DNA from: Prevotella sp. UBA2755
Lineage (GTDB): Bacteria > Bacteroidota > Bacteroidia > Bacteroidales > Bacteroidaceae
NCBI GenBank assembly: GCA_002353225.1
Contig: DEJF01000011.1
Span: forward strand, 1-15,050
Direction of reading: 5' to 3'
Length of the DNA stretch: 15,050 nt
Positions 1 to 8,399 of this stretch are shown here, in pieces. The position numbers were made by a program, and so were the translations under genes. How positions within the stretch are numbered: the stretch's first letter is position 1; every line of letters begins with the position of its first letter. Below the pieces are notes generated by a model. It had not been told where the DNA came from. It saw nothing but the letters and a program-made list of their open reading frames with translations, and did not search any database.

Positions 1-1895
1 TAGATGATGTCTCTGGCACGGTTGTAGAATCCATTGATTTCAAAGTCGAGCCCAGGCAGCCACTGGTTAGCACCTAAGGTGAGCTGGTAAGAATGAAGTG
101 CTTCTGGATCGAGCTCGGTAGCAAGGTCTTTGTATCCAGCAAAGGTGGCGAGGAAGAGGTTAATCTTGCGATACATGTATGGCGCATCAATAAACGACTT
201 GGAGTAGCTGAGTTTGACGTTCCACTTCGGCTGAACAAAGATGAGCGCCACACGAGGTGAGAACTCGCGGATCTTCGTGTCGTTATAGCGGTTCTTATAG
301 TCGAAGCGCAGACCAGCGTTGAGGATGAACGGTCCCCAATGGTGTTTCAGCTGTATGTAGCTGTTGATATTGCTCTCATGTCCCTTGCCAAGTTCTGGAA
401 TGCTGTCGTTACTCGTAGCTTGCTTATTGAAGTTATAGCCAAACATGTATTGTACGTCGTCGAGTTGGAAGTAGCTGTATTCGGCACCGAATGAGAGAAT
501 ACCCTTGTGATGTTTACTGTTTATGTAACTCCAGTCCCCCTGAATCTTACCACCAATGGTATGCTCCTGTCCGTTGAGATAACGCGAAAGACCACCGTTG
601 CTGTTGATGAGTGTTTTTTTCAAGTCATCTGGAATAGGCAGTGACGGAATGATAGATGCTGCTGGATTGTCAGAGATGACCTGATAGTGTGTCAGGTCAC
701 TGTTGTCGTAGGTGACCGTTCCTTTCAGGTATACGTTACCCAGTTGTTGTCCGTAATTAAGTTCACCATGGTGGGAGAGAGTGGCGAAACTGGGTTTGAT
801 GCCATTGAATGACCGGTATTTGTCGTAGTCATAAGGCGTGAACAGGACATTGAGTGTCATGGGCGAGATGATCTGCGAGAACTGAGCGTTGTAAAGGAAA
901 CTCAGGTTCTTGTATTTCAGCTGTGCGCCGACATCGTAGGATGGTTTGGGTCCAATACCACCAACAATCACATCGCCACCTTCCCGCTTAAGACCAGTTT
1001 CCTCATCCGGTACATAGATTTTCTGACCTTTTGCCTTATAGAGGCCTCCCCAGATGAGCAGGTCGAGATCGAAATAGCGTTTACCCAGCATCATGGATGC
1101 TTTCACTTGTCCGTAGCTGCCAGCACCTGCATGCACTTCGACACCATCAATATCAGCACCCTGCCACGTGATGACGTTAACTACGGCTGTAAGCGACACA
1201 CCACCGTAAAGTGATGAGGCAGGTCCGCGCAGCACCTCTATCTGCTTCACCTTGTCGAGTGAAATACTGAAGTCGGGGGCGGCGATATTGGTGGCATAAC
1301 TGTTCAGACGGTGACCGTTGAGCATGATGAGTATTTTCTCCTGACCGTTACTGAAGATGCCACGCATGGCAATGTTGATGTCGTCGTTACAGTCGACGAT
1401 AGTCATGCCTGGGACATAGGCAGCAAGTACCTCCTGCAGGTTGCGTCCTCCACAATTCTTGATCATCTCCGCCGTTATCAGCGTAGTGGGCACAGGAACC
1501 TCGTTCAGACTCTCTGCCTGGCTGGATGCTGTGGTAATCGTGGCGGAAAGACCTTTCTTGATACGCTCTACCATGTCGATGAACCGCTGAGGGTCATTGG
1601 CACTTGCCGTGTAATAAGGGTTTTCCTGTAACAACAGGCGGGTGCGCTCCTCTGCCTCTACTTCCAGATCATTTCCCAGACTGCAAAGTGCCAGCAGCCT
1701 GTAGACACTCTGACGGAGATTGCTGGGAAATCTCTTCAGGTTATCTGTCAGTATCTGTTCTGCCTCGTCAATCTTACCGATGTTATAGTTTTCCTCAGCC
1801 ATGTCATAGACACTGCGATACTGCTCGTATTGTCCCTGGGCATTGGCACTGAAGGCACTTCCTAATAATAATAGGGTGAAAATAATTTTCCTCAT
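1..1895 (-). CDS. TonB-dependent outer-membrane receptor with TPR-like N-terminus (3' part outside the window)
   Basis: The reading frame is open from an ATG at 1895-1893 to the window edge, about 631 codons, with the C-terminus missing. Residues 1-20 form a signal peptide ending in Ala-Asn-Ala-Gln. Residues about 21-115 are helical and TPR-like (ENYNIGKIDEAEQIL, then NPYYTASANDPQRFIDMV), in place of the usual carboxypeptidase-regulatory-like or STN domain. Residues about 125-243 are the plug, with VPTTLITAEMI, LQEVLAAYVPG, AMRGI, LNGHRLN and IEVLRGPASSLYGG. Aromatic beta-barrel strands follow. Receptors of this class take up ligands across the outer membrane using TonB-ExbBD energy. No SusD partner is visible on this side. 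The start overlaps the stop of the kinase gene as ATGA, so translation is probably coupled. The substrate cannot be read from the sequence. Confidence 0.93.
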   Translation of the reverse strand, partial: MRKIIFTLLLLGSAFSANAQGQYEQYRSVYDMAEENYNIGKIDEAEQILTDNLKRFPSNLRQSVYRLLALCSLGNDLEVEAEERTRLLLQENPYYTASANDPQRFIDMVERIKKGLSATITTASSQAESLNEVPVPTTLITAEMIKNCGGRNLQEVLAAYVPGMTIVDCNDDINIAMRGIFSNGQEKILIMLNGHRLNSYATNIAAPDFSISLDKVKQIEVLRGPASSLYGGVSLTAVVNVITWQGADIDGVEVHAGAGSYGQVKASMMLGKRYFDLDLLIWGGLYKAKGQKIYVPDEETGLKREGGDVIVGGIGPKPSYDVGAQLKYKNLSFLYNAQFSQIISPMTLNVLFTPYDYDKYRSFNGIKPSFATLSHHGELNYGQQLGNVYLKGTVTYDNSDLTHYQVISDNPAASIIPSLPIPDDLKKTLINSNGGLSRYLNGQEHTIGGKIQGDWSYINSKHHKGILSFGAEYSYFQLDDVQYMFGYNFNKQATSNDSIPELGKGHESNINSYIQLKHHWGPFILNAGLRFDYKNRYNDTKIREFSPRVALIFVQPKWNVKLSYSKSFIDAPYMYRKINLFLATFAGYKDLATELDPEALHSYQLTLGANQWLPGLDFEINGFYNRARDII

Positions 1896-2722
1896 GACTG
1901 TTTAACGGGTATAGTGATATAGAAAGTGGTACCCTGACCTTCCTCGCTCTCAAAAGTCAGTGTCCCGTTGTGCTTGTTTTCTATAATATCTTTCGTAATC
2001 GCCATACCGAGACCAGTGCCCTGTCCTGCGGGTTTGGTGGTGAAGAAGTTCTCATAGAGCCGTTGTTTCACTTCCTCAGTCATCCCCTCTCCGTTATCTC
2101 CAATACTGATGTGCAGTTTCTGGTCAGAGAAAGTGACTTTGACATCGATGGTAGGTTTGTATTCTTCTCCCATCCGTTGTGACTTATGCCAGATGGTGTA
2201 GCATGAGTTGTTCATCAGGTTCAGGATGGCGCGGCTCAAGTCCTGAGGAATCACCATCATGCGGGGAATGTCTTCTTGGTATTCCTCGTGAATGGTGACA
2301 TTAAAGTTCTTATGGTCGGCACGCATGGCATGATAGGACAGCCATACATATTCCTTGACGATATGAGCGGCATCAGAGGGAATGAACTCGTTTTCCTTGC
2401 CTCTGGATACCAACAGTATTCCTTGGATAATGCTGATAGCACGCTCTCCATGCTCTACGATTTTCGCCATGTTGTCCTTCAGGTCAGCAATGATGTCCTC
2501 TACTTCCTCGCGGTCTTCCTCGGAGATGTTTTCCTCATTGTCCTCGACAATCTCCGTCAGATCTTTCAACAGCTTGTCAGACATCTTACTGAAATTGATG
2601 ACAAAGTTCAGCGGGTTCTGTATCTCATGGGCGATACCCGCACTCAGCATACCTAAGGATGCTAATTTCTCTTGCTGCTTCAACTGCTGTTGTAGGGTGT
2701 CAATCTTTTTGTCCATAGTCAT
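1892..2722 (-). CDS. Soluble sensor-less histidine kinase with intact H-box
   Basis: This 276-residue protein has no signal peptide, membrane segment or sensor domain. A short coiled coil (residues about 4-20, rich in Gln and Lys) leads straight into the DHp helix LSAGIAHEIQNPLNF, with His32 as the expected phospho-acceptor. The catalytic ATPase domain has an N-box near 168-172 (NLMNN), the G1 box DNGEGM at 209-214, an F-box ENFFTTKP and the G2 box GQGTGLG at 233-239. All kinase landmarks are therefore present. The start at 2722 lies 23 bp inside the preceding sensor gene; an in-frame Met at codon 3 is an alternative. Its DHp helix aligns well with that of the preceding protein, including NPLNxxxNFSKxS and the acidic loop after it, so the two look like paralogues. 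I infer that it provides the phosphorylatable His for the operon. Confidence 0.95.
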   Translation of the reverse strand: MTMDKKIDTLQQQLKQQEKLASLGMLSAGIAHEIQNPLNFVINFSKMSDKLLKDLTEIVEDNEENISEEDREEVEDIIADLKDNMAKIVEHGERAISIIQGILLVSRGKENEFIPSDAAHIVKEYVWLSYHAMRADHKNFNVTIHEEYQEDIPRMMVIPQDLSRAILNLMNNSCYTIWHKSQRMGEEYKPTIDVKVTFSDQKLHISIGDNGEGMTEEVKQRLYENFFTTKPAGQGTGLGMAITKDIIENKHNGTLTFESEEGQGTTFYITIPVKQS

Positions 2723-5567
2723 TGTTTTTTAGTACGGGTAATGTAATGGTAAATTCCGTATATTGGTCTTTTTGGGATGTTACATGGATGTCGCCTCCAT
2801 GGTTCTGGATAATCTCACGGCTCAGATACAATCCTATACCTGAAGCCTCACCAGTCGGTTTCGTCGTGAAGAACGGATCGAAGATTTTGTCGATAATCGT
2901 GTTCTCGATACCGATGCCATTGTCATGGAAGGTAATAACATAATTATTCATATCCTGTCTTACCTTTATTTCTATAGCGGGAGCGAAATTCTCCCGTTCC
3001 GCTTTCTTTCCGATGGCATAGACGGAGTTGCCTAAAAGACTCATGAAAGTCATGCTTAACTGTTCGGCATTTCCTTTTATTGATATTGTTTCTAATGGAC
3101 AGTCCAAGACGATCTTGACCTCGTGTTTCTGGATAATTTCAGAGAAATAGTCTTTGAGCATCTGCATATCCATACGCATTACCGGCATAAGATCCATAGG
3201 AACGATACCGCCCGTACGGTCTTTGAGCATCTCCTCCATCGACTTCATCATCCTGGTAGTATTGGCACCATGCTCACTGACTTTCTCCAGATTCCCTTTC
3301 AGCATACCGAGAACGTCAATGGTGTCCTCATAGTTCTCTGGATCCAGATGCTCTTTTTCGTCTTCGATATTCGCTTTCACATCTTCCACCAGACCTTGAG
3401 AGAGTTTCGAGAAATTGTTGATATAGTTCAGTGGGTTCAAGATACGGTCGATTAGACCTTGGGTCAGTTTACCCACTGTCGCCATTTTCTCTTGTCGTAC
3501 CAGTTCATGCTGGGTCTCACTCAGTTCTGTCAGTGCCGTTTCCAGTCGCTTAGACTTCTCCTCAATCTCGTCTTTCTGCTTGACCACCTCGGCGGTACGC
3601 TCCTGAACGATATTCTCCAGCTGTATCTTGTCATTCCTGAGTTTTCTGATGCGCCATTGCACGGCGACATAGGATAGCAGGACGAACAGGATGGCATATA
3701 ATACGATCATATACCAGCTGAGATAGAATGGTAGTTTTATCTCATAAGATAATCTGACAATTTCTGATACATGTCCAAAGGCATCACGTGCTTGAACCTC
3801 AAAGACGTAACTTCCATAAGGTTGGTTGTTATACTCTGTATAGGTGTCGAAGTCCCATGAGCTCCATCTGCCACCGTTGACGCGATAACGGTATTGTGTT
3901 CGTAAGAGGAGTGAGGGGTAGTCCACGGAATAGCGTATGGCAATGTTACGCTCATCATCATTAAAGACCATGTGGGTGGGCAGTTCTCCAAAACCTCCCC
4001 ATGCGATACTGTCATCATTGATAATGACAGAGCGGATAAAAACTTCTTGTGCAACCTTAGTAGGGTCTTTCCGCGATATGTCCGCGACAATAACTCCATT
4101 TGCGCTGCCCAGCCATAAATGATTACCATCATGCAAGATAGTACGGACATTATAGTCCATGAGTGGGGAGGCGATTTTTTCCCAATCGTTATTCTTCGAA
4201 CCGTTTTCCAGGGCATAAAGACTCTTTCCCTTGTTATTGGTCAACCACAATATGCCTTCCGAGTCAGTATACGAGAAGAGCGGGTAGGGGAAAGGTTTGG
4301 TGGCACTGGCTGGAATGATAGTAGCCTTGTCCTGATACATCACGAGTGTGGAAATCTCGTCTTTGGTATGGCTGTCCTCCTTCATGGTAAATGTTCCATT
4401 CTCGTTATTCCATATTCTGCCATAAAGGTTTTGCATCCATACAATACCTTTTTTGTCTTTCAGGAATTTCGTGACACGCTCCGCCTCACACACTTTCACG
4501 GGTGCCTTGCCTGGCACATGATGGAACACACCGTCCTGCTCTCCCGTGTAGAATCCGTTACCATCAGCCAATATGGATGTCGTACTTGATGTAGTCAGTT
4601 GGTTGATGGTTCCGTTAGCTGCCACTTTATACACACCATTGGAGGTTGCCGCTAACAGTCCCCCCTCATATTTGATCAGTTCCCAGCAGGCATAGTTCAT
4701 CTTGTCTACCTGGACGAAAGAGTGCCCGTTGCGTCGGAATAGTCCGTTCAGTGTACCTGCATATATCTGTTCACCGATTTTCTCTAAAGAGAGCACTTCT
4801 CCACGCAGTCCTTGATCTTGGCTGAAATGACTGTAGGGTGATGGAACCTGTACGACGAAAAGCCCATTGTCAGTTGCTCCCCATAAAAGCCCATGTTTGT
4901 TATAGGCAAGACTGGCGATATTATCAGAGCATAATCCGTTCTCTTCTTTCAGTTGATAGAGAATATTACCGTTTTTGTTGAGGATGACGAGACCTTCGGA
5001 CTCTGTAGCGACAGCTGTCATTCCGTTTCCGATTTCCTCTCTCCAGTTGACGGTGGCATTATTAATGACAGGCGTATAGTCATAGGGGACGGGAAGTACG
5101 TCGGCAGTCTGATAGATTCTGTTTTGCTTGGCGGTATAGGTCTTACCGTTGCTGACCGCAAAAAAGATTTCCCCTCGGCTCTCCCAGATATCCTGGACCT
5201 CACCTTTGAACTCATGCTGCTCATCCTGACTCTTCAGTTCCGGGATACCGTTTTTGTCGGCTCTCACATACCCGAAGAAATTATAGCCGCCCGCCCAGAC
5301 CTTGCCTTTGGAGTCTTTTAACAAGACGGTGACACGGGTAAGGGCTGGGGTATATAACAGATTCCATTTGGAATTGTCGTAATAGAGAAGTCCTTCGAAA
5401 TTGGCAACATAGAGGATGCCTTCATTGTCAAACTCTATGTCAAAGTTCTGATTATGAGCCTTGTAGGTGGAGGCATTGATATTTTGGAAAAATGGAATAC
5501 CTTGTGCACCTGCTCCTAACAGGATACTGGTAAGAAAGAGCCATGTCAAGAGTGTCCGCTTGTTCAT
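2700..5567 (-). CDS. Periplasmic beta-propeller/Y_Y_Y sensor with degenerate histidine kinase core
   Basis: The 955 residues read as: signal peptide (1-22, ending GAGAQG); a large periplasmic region of Reg_prop-type propeller repeats (about 30-505, for example DNEGILYVANFEGLLYYD and DSEGILWLTNNKGKSLY); a Y_Y_Y-like module (about 535-610); one membrane helix (about 618-637); a coiled coil (640-695); a DHp-like helix; and a HATPase domain (about 780-945). The ATPase has N847, the G1 box DNGIGI at 882-887, FDPFFTTKP and a G2 box GEASGIG. The H-box, however, reads LTQGLIDRILNPLNY: Asp707 (codon at 3449-3447) stands where His is expected. It should sense a periplasmic ligand but cannot autophosphorylate at the normal site. 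It starts by ATGA overlap with the upstream WD40 gene. Related propeller sensors in Bacteroidetes respond to polysaccharide fragments; the ligand here is unknown. Confidence 0.94.
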   Translation of the reverse strand: MNKRTLLTWLFLTSILLGAGAQGIPFFQNINASTYKAHNQNFDIEFDNEGILYVANFEGLLYYDNSKWNLLYTPALTRVTVLLKDSKGKVWAGGYNFFGYVRADKNGIPELKSQDEQHEFKGEVQDIWESRGEIFFAVSNGKTYTAKQNRIYQTADVLPVPYDYTPVINNATVNWREEIGNGMTAVATESEGLVILNKNGNILYQLKEENGLCSDNIASLAYNKHGLLWGATDNGLFVVQVPSPYSHFSQDQGLRGEVLSLEKIGEQIYAGTLNGLFRRNGHSFVQVDKMNYACWELIKYEGGLLAATSNGVYKVAANGTINQLTTSSTTSILADGNGFYTGEQDGVFHHVPGKAPVKVCEAERVTKFLKDKKGIVWMQNLYGRIWNNENGTFTMKEDSHTKDEISTLVMYQDKATIIPASATKPFPYPLFSYTDSEGILWLTNNKGKSLYALENGSKNNDWEKIASPLMDYNVRTILHDGNHLWLGSANGVIVADISRKDPTKVAQEVFIRSVIINDDSIAWGGFGELPTHMVFNDDERNIAIRYSVDYPSLLLRTQYRYRVNGGRWSSWDFDTYTEYNNQPYGSYVFEVQARDAFGHVSEIVRLSYEIKLPFYLSWYMIVLYAILFVLLSYVAVQWRIRKLRNDKIQLENIVQERTAEVVKQKDEIEEKSKRLETALTELSETQHELVRQEKMATVGKLTQGLIDRILNPLNYINNFSKLSQGLVEDVKANIEDEKEHLDPENYEDTIDVLGMLKGNLEKVSEHGANTTRMMKSMEEMLKDRTGGIVPMDLMPVMRMDMQMLKDYFSEIIQKHEVKIVLDCPLETISIKGNAEQLSMTFMSLLGNSVYAIGKKAERENFAPAIEIKVRQDMNNYVITFHDNGIGIENTIIDKIFDPFFTTKPTGEASGIGLYLSREIIQNHGGDIHVTSQKDQYTEFTITLPVLKNNDYGQKD

Positions 5568-7135
5568 CGTTTTGCCTCCTTTCCGATAAATGTCTCATAA
5601 GGAATGTTCTTGCCGATATAGTAGTTCCATTCCTCATGGGTTAGGTTGCGCTTAAGGTTTGCCTTTACTCTCTTAGCCATCTCTGCCACGTCAATCATCG
5701 TCTCTGACAGGTTTCCATTCTGGTCACCCGTCCATACAAATTTCTTTGTTAAGTCAAAGCTAAGACTGATAATCCACTGTCGGGAATTGATGATATTGAT
5801 TGGCTCGATTTTCTCGCTCGAAATATTCCAAAACTTGACGGTGCCGTCGTAACTGGATGAATATAAGCGGGTCCTGTCGTAAGTGACTCTTGATACACGG
5901 GAGTTATGCCCTACCAGTTTATGCATCTTGCCGGAAGGCTCAAAGTAGTAAATGGTTCCGTCATACATTCCAAAAGCCTGTTGCTTTGTTTGAGAATTGT
6001 AGTTGTATGACATCACACGGCCTTTGAAAGGCAGGAGTTGCTTGACAGCTTTGGAGATGTCCTTATTGATCAGGTACATATTTCCTGACTGGTCGAAAAG
6101 GGCAATCTGTCCGTCTTTCCATCCTGCGATGGATGTCTTGAAACTCAAAGGAAGTGTTCTGATTGGTCTGAGGGTGAGGGCATCAATGATATGGATACTC
6201 TGCTCAGCTGTTACAATGATCTCCCCTTCTTTGATGGTGAAAATGCGGAAAGGATGAATGGCACCATCGATATTCACGACATGTACCTTGCCATTCTCCT
6301 TGCTGACGACCAAATGACCAGTGTGACTGACCGCATAGAAAGTCCGGTCATTATTAATATAGATGTCCCGGAAGTCTAAATTATTGTTACTGTATACCGT
6401 ATTGGTTTTCAAATTGTCATTGACCTTCGTATGACGCATAATCTCGCCATAAGTACTGATACTCATAAAACTCGTTGACCCTGGTATAATAAGTGTCTTC
6501 ATGATGGAGCCATTGGCTATGGACCATCTGCGCTGAGAACCGCTGGTCAAAGTCATTGCCTCATAGACGGAAGGGTGGTACACGTCTCCATGATAGCGAT
6601 GGGTGAATGTGTAGGATGCATAAGCGAGGAGGGCTGCCAACTGCTTATTGCCTGTCCGTTGCTGAGTAATCGCCACGTTGCCGATACTACGAGCCATGGC
6701 GATATAGCTCAGTGTGTCTGCCACCCGCTTGGAGTGTTCCGCCTGGAACCGTTCTTTCTCCGCAATGACACGTTGTCCTTGAGCTACTTCTGAAGCCTCT
6801 AAAGCCCTTCTCTCTGCCTCTTGGGCGTTCTGCCGCTCTTTTTCAGCATGCAGTCTCATCTCATTGGCAATACGACTCTGTTGCTCTGCCTCTTCACGTT
6901 GCTCATCACTGATGATGCGCTGTTGGTTGGCTATCTCCTCCATCTGTGCATTGACACTCTGCATAACAGCAGACTGCTTCTCCTGTACGGAGAGCTTTGC
7001 CAACTGACTTTCCAGTTCCCTGACCTTCACCTGCTCCTTGGAATATCGTTCGTGCATCTCCCATGCCGTGTATCCAATAGCAAAAAGAGCCAGTGCTACG
7101 ATGGCGAGGCTGATGAGTCTTAGAATCTTTTTCAT
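5564..7135 (-). CDS. Membrane-anchored coiled-coil protein with WD40-like beta-propeller
   Basis: The protein has 523 residues. A hydrophobic segment at about 5-24 follows KK and R, so the positive-inside rule favours N-in, C-out (an uncleaved anchor). Residues about 30-140 are a long Glu/Gln/Arg-rich coiled coil. A helical linker follows (NKQLAALLAYASYTFTHRY), like the segment between the NTPase and WD40 parts of STAND proteins. Residues about 200-480 make a propeller, clearest at GHNSRVSRVTYD then YSSSYDGTVKFWNI. The C-terminus (LTHEEWNYYIGKNIPYETF) also resembles STAND/WD40 protein tails. No P-loop or NTPase domain is present, so only the scaffold half of that architecture remains. It overlaps its neighbours by ATGA at both ends. 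I infer a scaffold or sensor that links the phosphatase and the kinases; whether the propeller is periplasmic or cytoplasmic is unsettled. Confidence 0.88.
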   Translation of the reverse strand: MKKILRLISLAIVALALFAIGYTAWEMHERYSKEQVKVRELESQLAKLSVQEKQSAVMQSVNAQMEEIANQQRIISDEQREEAEQQSRIANEMRLHAEKERQNAQEAERRALEASEVAQGQRVIAEKERFQAEHSKRVADTLSYIAMARSIGNVAITQQRTGNKQLAALLAYASYTFTHRYHGDVYHPSVYEAMTLTSGSQRRWSIANGSIMKTLIIPGSTSFMSISTYGEIMRHTKVNDNLKTNTVYSNNNLDFRDIYINNDRTFYAVSHTGHLVVSKENGKVHVVNIDGAIHPFRIFTIKEGEIIVTAEQSIHIIDALTLRPIRTLPLSFKTSIAGWKDGQIALFDQSGNMYLINKDISKAVKQLLPFKGRVMSYNYNSQTKQQAFGMYDGTIYYFEPSGKMHKLVGHNSRVSRVTYDRTRLYSSSYDGTVKFWNISSEKIEPINIINSRQWIISLSFDLTKKFVWTGDQNGNLSETMIDVAEMAKRVKANLKRNLTHEEWNYYIGKNIPYETFIGKEAKR

Positions 7136-8301
7136 GCTTTGCGTTTCAATGCCATGATCGTGATATCGTCACTCTGTTCGGCACCGTCGGTAAACTTTTG
7201 TATGTCTTCCAACTGACCGTCAATCACCTCGCGGCAGTCCTTGCCGTTCAGTTCACCCAGTATCTTCTCCATACGTGACTCTCCGTATTCCTCTAAGTCG
7301 CGGTTGAAGGCTTCGTTAACGCCATCAGTGTACATCACCAGTGTGTCGCCGACTTCCAATTGTGTGCGGTCGCTCTCGTAAGCCATACCTTCCATGATAC
7401 CGACAATGCAGTTAGTACTGGTAGGCATCTGCTCTACGCTGCCGTTAGCCCGCAGGATGTAGGGGGAGTTGTGTCCGGCATTACAGTATTCCAGCTCACC
7501 GGTATCGATATGGTAGATACCATAGAAAACAGTTACAAACATGCTGTTCACAGACTCTGAACTTAGCAGGTTATTCGACTTGGTGATGGTTTGGGCAATG
7601 GGATAGTCCTGTAAGCCCACCGTGCGGATCAGTGTCCTGCTGACAGCCATGAAGATGGCAGCGGGAACGCCTTTGCCACTCACATCCGCTATCACCACGC
7701 CGATGCGGTTCTTGTCAATACGGAAGAAGTCGTAGAAGTCGCCTCCCACGTCCTTTGCGGGCACCATCAGTGCCGCCAGGTCAATCTCCTTCTCATTTTC
7801 AGGGAAGGGAGGAAAGATACGTGGCAGGATAGCCTGTTGTATCTCATGGGCAACGGCGAGGTCAGTTTTCAGCAACTCCAGCTGTGAGTGCTCTGCCTGT
7901 GACTTCTTGATATAGTTGATTTGATCGATAGCTTTTTCTATCGTTACACTCAGATCATCCAAGTCAATGGGCTTCGTGGCAAAGTCGAAAGCACCGTTGT
8001 TCATGGCGGAACGGATATTTCCCATATCACCGTATGCCGATACCATGATACATTTCATGGCAGGGTTGTGCATCTCGTTAATCTTGGTGAGCAGTGTCAG
8101 GCCATCCATCTCAGGCATGTTTATATCGGAGAGAATAATGTTGATGTCTTTCTCCCTCAGGAGGACGGTCAGTGCCTCCAAACCGTTATGGGCAAAGAAG
8201 AACTCGTACTCACCCTTGCGGATCTTACGTCTAAAATATTGTGTTAACAGGAGTTCGAGGTCCATCTCGTCATCCACACTGAGAATCTTTACTGGTGTCA
8301 T
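7132..8301 (-). CDS. Response-regulator receiver fused to PP2C (SpoIIE/RsbU-type) serine phosphatase
   Basis: Taken from the ATG at 8301-8299, the protein has 389 residues. Residues 4-125 form a CheY-like receiver with the acidic pair D10/D11, phospho-acceptor D59 in LSDINMPEMDG, Ser88 and K110 (ATKPID). A helical linker (LLKTDLAVAHEIQQAILP) leads to the SpoIIE/RsbU phosphatase domain with metal-binding Asp residues in GGDFYDF (D188), ADVSGKG (D206), MYTDGVNE (D326) and QSDDITIM (D378/D379). Family members dephosphorylate STAS-type anti-sigma antagonists or related Ser/Thr phosphoproteins, with activity controlled by receiver phosphorylation; no STAS or anti-sigma partner is in this window. 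A longer in-frame start at 8334 is rejected because it lies inside the -7 box of the promoter. This is the first gene of the operon, and its stop overlaps the WD40 start as ATGA. Confidence 0.95.
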   Translation of the reverse strand: MTPVKILSVDDEMDLELLLTQYFRRKIRKGEYEFFFAHNGLEALTVLLREKDINIILSDINMPEMDGLTLLTKINEMHNPAMKCIMVSAYGDMGNIRSAMNNGAFDFATKPIDLDDLSVTIEKAIDQINYIKKSQAEHSQLELLKTDLAVAHEIQQAILPRIFPPFPENEKEIDLAALMVPAKDVGGDFYDFFRIDKNRIGVVIADVSGKGVPAAIFMAVSRTLIRTVGLQDYPIAQTITKSNNLLSSESVNSMFVTVFYGIYHIDTGELEYCNAGHNSPYILRANGSVEQMPTSTNCIVGIMEGMAYESDRTQLEVGDTLVMYTDGVNEAFNRDLEEYGESRMEKILGELNGKDCREVIDGQLEDIQKFTDGAEQSDDITIMALKRKA

Positions 8302-8331
8302 GTTTAGTATAGTATAATTAAAATATTGTGG

Positions 8332-8363
8332 CAAAATTACTTATATTTTTTTAATTACGCAAA
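8332..8363 (-). promoter_or_regulatory. Bacteroidetes-type promoter of the five-gene signalling operon
   Basis: On the minus strand TTTG (8363-8360) is followed by exactly 20 bp and then TAATTTTG (8339-8332), which matches the Bacteroidetes -33/-7 consensus TTTG-N19-21-TAnnTTTG. Transcription should begin near 8327, giving a leader of about 25 nt that is A/T-rich and has no Shine-Dalgarno sequence. This placement fixes the first gene's start at 8301. Confidence 0.75.
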
Positions 8364-8383
8364 TAAATTGCGAATAAAATGCG

Positions 8384-8391
8384 TACCTTTG
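8384..8391 (+). promoter_or_regulatory. -7 box of the ATP-grasp/GH43 operon
   Basis: TACCTTTG matches TAnnTTTG. No convincing TTTG lies 19-21 bp upstream, so only the -7 half is supported. Its end is 8 nt before the ATG at 8400, so the mRNA would have a leader of only a few nucleotides. It shares the 98-bp divergent spacer with the signalling operon promoter. Confidence 0.55.
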
Positions 8392-8399
8392 CATGCGAA

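Noticed and set aside
1..1895. SusC of a complete polysaccharide utilisation locus
   Set aside because: No SusD-like gene is in the window, and the receptor lacks the usual N-terminal domain. The region beyond position 1 was not available, so this stays open, but it is not supported here.
3440..3460. Frameshift or sequencing error explaining the missing His in the sensor kinase
   Set aside because: The frame is intact on both sides, NPLNYINNFSK follows directly, and three residues of the motif differ, so a single error does not explain it.
8302..8334. Longer N-terminus for the receiver-PP2C protein starting at 8334
   Set aside because: 8334 falls inside the -7 box, upstream of the likely transcription start, and the added residues precede the normal beginning of a receiver domain.
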